Positions 61,332 through 64,000 of a stretch of DNA of 64,000 nt are shown piece by piece. The notes beneath the pieces were generated by a model, which was given only the letters and a program-made list of their open reading frames with translations, was not told the DNA's origin and searched no databases. Location of the stretch: contig CAILBC010000013.1 in assembly GCA_903832325.1 (NCBI GenBank), forward strand, positions 1-64,000, in the 5' to 3' direction. Positions within the stretch are counted from its first letter, which is position 1, and the number at the start of each line of letters is the position of its first letter. The translations under genes were made by a program, and so were the position numbers. This stretch comes from an uncultured Sphingomonadales bacterium (GTDB lineage Bacteria > Pseudomonadota > Alphaproteobacteria > Sphingomonadales > Sphingomonadaceae).

Positions 61332-64000
61332 TCAGGGCGTGAAAACCATCGTGCCAATCGGTTTTGATCCCTGATCATCGCGTTTGACTTCGACATCGAC
61401 GCTTTCTTCGCGTTGGGTTTTCCGGCCGAAGTCATGAAACAGATGCGCGGTGATCAGCGATACGCCGTTGGGATCAAGCCGGTCGGGCGCGAACACGTTG
61501 GCCTGCACCTGGTACAGACCCGGCGGCGCGGAATGGAGAAGATATTCCTCCGGTCCAAAACCTGTGGTCATGTCCGTTGAAAGATGGCCGCCGATCGCCG
61601 TGCGCGGATTGTTGTAGATTGCGCGCTCCTGGTCCGGCTCATCAATCCACAAGTCCATATCGGTGCCGTCCGATGTCCAATCGATCACCACGCGCATGTC
61701 GCAATCGAGCAGCGCAACCAGCCGCGGGTCCATGTCCACTTTGCCGCCGGCCTCGTGCAGCCGCGGAAGAAGGGCATTGGCCTCGTTGAGCGCGATCATC
61801 TCGATGCCGGCCCAGCGCTCATCCTGCGGCGTGATGGCAATGGCGTAGAGCATCTCCACCGCGCGGGTCAGATCAGCGCGCGCGCGGGCTGGCGCGCCGG
61901 TTGACACGCCGGTCACCACCAGGGCCGCCCTTCGCGCCAGTGCAAGCGCCAGAAGCCGGCGGGGTTGCGGCCGGTCGGGGTCAAGCGCGGCCTGGCGTTC
62001 GCGCAATTCGACCGCGCGGTCGATATCGCCATACCGTTCGAGCCGGTCTGCCACCATGCCCAGCGTCACTTCGTTGGCGGTTGGCAGTTCGAGCGCCGAA
62101 AGCACCATTTCGCGCGCACCGGCCAGATTGCCGTGCTTGCGCAGCCATTCGGCCGTATCGAGGTAAAAGATCGGCAGGTCACCGTGCCGCTGTTCGGCTT
62201 CAAGGAACCGCGCGTCAAAGTCTGCCGGCTTGCCGTCATAGAGCTCAAGATAGGGTCTTTCCGGCTGCCAGGGGTCGATGTGGATGGTCGCTCCGCCCAG
62301 TGCGTCGGGCGCGGCCGCTTTTTCCGAAGTATCGTCATTGTCGGCGGCTTCGGCAGTTGCCTCGGGCGCGGCCTCGCCCGCGCGCGTCCGGCGCGTCGCG
62401 GTCACGATGATATTGCCCAACGGTTGCTGACGGGGCGAAGGCTGCGCAAAAGCGGCCGGAGGGGGTGCCGGTGGCGGTGGCGCTGGTGCTGGAGCCATGA
62501 CCGGCGGAGGCGGTGCGGCATTGGAAACGGTCTGGTCAAATCTGGTGGACGTCGTGACCGACTTGGGACGGGCCTGCGGATCGAACCGCGTGTGCCACCA
62601 GGTGACGGTCTGGGCCCATTCCCCGGCCACCCGATCCTGCCATGCCGCCCGGGCCTGCGCATTTTCGCTTTCCCGCGCCTTGCTCGCGCGCAGCCAGGCG
62701 TCACGCGCTTCGGCAGGGTACGAGGCCGGCGGTGCGATCCTGGCCGCCAGATAGTCCTGCGGATTTTCCAGCACCAGGAACGACAGGCTGGGGCTGGCAA
62801 TGCCATAGCGCCGGCTGAGGGCAACATAGTCGCCCCGCTGTTCGGTGGCGCCAAGTGTCGCAAGCCTGTCGGCGGCGATCAACGCGCCCACGCCGTCAAA
62901 CGGAACGATCGGGCCATCGAGTGCGCGAACCACGTCATGCGTGCCCCCCGCATCGGCGATGCGGACAATTACGGGACCGCCCTCCGGCGCCCGCGCGAGC
63001 ACCTGCCAGTGCCCTTTGGCGGCATCGAGCGGCACAAACGGCAACGCTTTGCCATCCTGATCAAGCACAGCGACCACCCCGGCAAAAGGCGCCGCAATCG
63101 CCGCTGCCACACGATCGGCATTGTTTGCGGAAAGCGCGTAATCGCCGCCCCCGTGATTGACCGCCAGATGGTGCAACCATGCCGTTTCGGCACGCGCCGA
63201 CGAACTTGCCGCATCAAGGCGGCAGCGCGGGGCAAAACCCGCCAAGCGATCGATCGCCGGGCCGCCATTGGCCAGCAACAGGCAATGATCGACTGGTGCA
63301 TCTGCTGCGAGCGCGGCATAGCTGGTGGCGCCGCGATAGGTAACCCGACCCAGCAAGTCGGCCGCTTCGTCGGCGCCCGTTACCTGCTTGCGGACGGCCC
63401 CGCTGCTGTTGAACGCCACCAGTTCGACTGTGGCCGGGCGGGTTTTTTCGATCACCTTTTGCACAAACCGGATATCGCCGGCGATATCGCTGGAGAGCCG
63501 CGCGCGCGAGCGGTCCCAATAGATGCGCAAGGGCCCCGCCGGCGCGGCCAGCCCGGGGTTCGCCAGCGCACCGCCAAGCTGGACATCGCGTTCGCCGGTG
63601 TTGTGCTGGCTGATCAGCATATCAGCCTGCGCCGGCCGGTGAATGACCAGATCGCCGGATAGCCCTTTGGCCCTGCCCGAAAGGGTGGCGGTATAGCCGT
63701 CGGATCGGGCATCAAAGGCCAGGTTTGCGGCTCCCGACGTTTCGGCAACCGGGCCCATTTCGACAACGGGGGCCGCATCGCCACCCAGGGCATGCACGGT
63801 GATCGACCAGCCATCGCCGGGGGCATCGATGCCGACAGGCAGCCTCAGCCCCTCGGCCGGGATCGCCACGACATAGCGGATGCGCACCCTGCGCCCCAGT
63901 TTGGGCCAGATCGGGTGCACATGCGTTTCGAACACATTGCCGGCGACCACTTCGCCCAGCCCGGGATCGACTCCGCGCCGCACCCGCTGGTCATAGATCG
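61332..64000 (-). CDS. VIT and DUF2135 domain protein, 5' end outside the window
   Basis: At least 883 residues are visible and the frame is open past base 64000, so the N-terminus is missing. The visible start is the second half of a VIT domain (RRGVDPGLGEVVAGNVFETHVHPI). A central region without a clear MIDAS motif follows, then a Pro-rich linker containing NIIVTATRR (a TonB-box-like string). TPR-like helices (about 600-730) lead to a C-terminal DUF2135 domain (DWTSDGTDMDLWIDEPDQE). VIT-DUF2135 proteins are predicted to be envelope-associated; their function is unknown. The gene is convergent with sseA. Confidence 0.75.
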   Translation of the reverse strand, partial: IYDQRVRRGVDPGLGEVVAGNVFETHVHPIWPKLGRRVRIRYVVAIPAEGLRLPVGIDAPGDGWSITVHALGGDAAPVVEMGPVAETSGAANLAFDARSDGYTATLSGRAKGLSGDLVIHRPAQADMLISQHNTGERDVQLGGALANPGLAAPAGPLRIYWDRSRARLSSDIAGDIRFVQKVIEKTRPATVELVAFNSSGAVRKQVTGADEAADLLGRVTYRGATSYAALAADAPVDHCLLLANGGPAIDRLAGFAPRCRLDAASSSARAETAWLHHLAVNHGGGDYALSANNADRVAAAIAAPFAGVVAVLDQDGKALPFVPLDAAKGHWQVLARAPEGGPVIVRIADAGGTHDVVRALDGPIVPFDGVGALIAADRLATLGATEQRGDYVALSRRYGIASPSLSFLVLENPQDYLAARIAPPASYPAEARDAWLRASKARESENAQARAAWQDRVAGEWAQTVTWWHTRFDPQARPKSVTTSTRFDQTVSNAAPPPPVMAPAPAPPPPAPPPAAFAQPSPRQQPLGNIIVTATRRTRAGEAAPEATAEAADNDDTSEKAAAPDALGGATIHIDPWQPERPYLELYDGKPADFDARFLEAEQRHGDLPIFYLDTAEWLRKHGNLAGAREMVLSALELPTANEVTLGMVADRLERYGDIDRAVELRERQAALDPDRPQPRRLLALALARRAALVVTGVSTGAPARARADLTRAVEMLYAIAITPQDERWAGIEMIALNEANALLPRLHEAGGKVDMDPRLVALLDCDMRVVIDWTSDGTDMDLWIDEPDQERAIYNNPRTAIGGHLSTDMTTGFGPEEYLLHSAPPGLYQVQANVFAPDRLDPNGVSLITAHLFHDFGRKTQREESVDVEVKRDDQGSKPIGTMVFTP

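Overview
This is a high-GC chromosomal window with dense, largely operonic coding. It looks like an alphaproteobacterium of the Sphingomonadales (Novosphingobium or Sphingobium type). The basis is three TonB-dependent receptor loci (one only a remnant), sphingomonad-style paired acyl-CoA dehydrogenases, MFS carriers beside receptors, and secreted DUF11-type proteins. No rRNA, tRNA, CRISPR array, intact insertion sequence or prophage was seen.

Region 1 (1-6771) is a small catabolic island: a degraded TonB-receptor fragment, an MFS carrier, a benzoylformate decarboxylase gene broken by one in-frame TGA, a divergent LysR regulator, a ketopantoate-reductase-family dehydrogenase and an aromatic-type nitrilase. 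Read as a pathway this is hydroxynitrile -> 2-hydroxyacid -> 2-oxoacid -> aldehyde (mandelonitrile-like). Region 2 (7051-16655) holds a TraB/GumN protein, then a TonB receptor and a tight operon of glycerate kinase, GH63-type glycosylglycerate hydrolase, MFS carrier, ROK regulator and aldo/keto reductase. It looks like a scavenging locus for glucosyl- or mannosylglycerate, in which the hydrolase releases glycerate for the kinase.

Region 3 (16630-26983) has a DoxX-like membrane protein and a five-gene surface cluster. That cluster comprises a CshA/SpaA/DUF11 adhesin-like protein and, on the opposite strand, three small secreted DUF11-type proteins followed by a protein of about 1720 residues with an Ig-like front half and a probable outer-membrane beta-barrel. 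Region 4 (27440-33729) is a phosphate island: a coiled-coil porin, then pstS-pstC-pstA-pstB-phoU with overlapping or closely spaced genes. Region 5 (33914-36257) is a two-gene operon of a membrane protein and a membrane-anchored protein with the conserved motifs of animal DNase II, which is unusual in bacteria.

Region 6 (36646-44963) is an RND efflux operon (pump, adaptor, outer-membrane factor) whose last stop codon abuts the stop of a convergent TonB receptor. Region 7 (45048-52530) has an orphan HELGH metallopeptidase resembling M91 effectors, an acyl-CoA synthetase, a ThDP enzyme, a small periplasmic protein, an acyl-CoA dehydrogenase pair and an SDR pseudogene. Region 8 (52552-64000) has a Yip1-like protein, an aminotransferase/OPT transporter/SGNH hydrolase operon, a flavin reductase, an exported HD-domain protein, queF, a mercaptopyruvate sulfurtransferase and a VIT-DUF2135 protein cut by the window edge.

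The strongest candidates for something little described are the DNase II/membrane-protein pair, the DUF11/CshA/giant-barrel surface cluster and the glycosylglycerate locus. Smaller signals include a 55-bp dispersed palindromic repeat present twice, a perfect 14-bp-arm hairpin at the pstS-pstC junction, and two genes caught in decay. All assignments come from reading motifs in the translated sequence; no database search was run.
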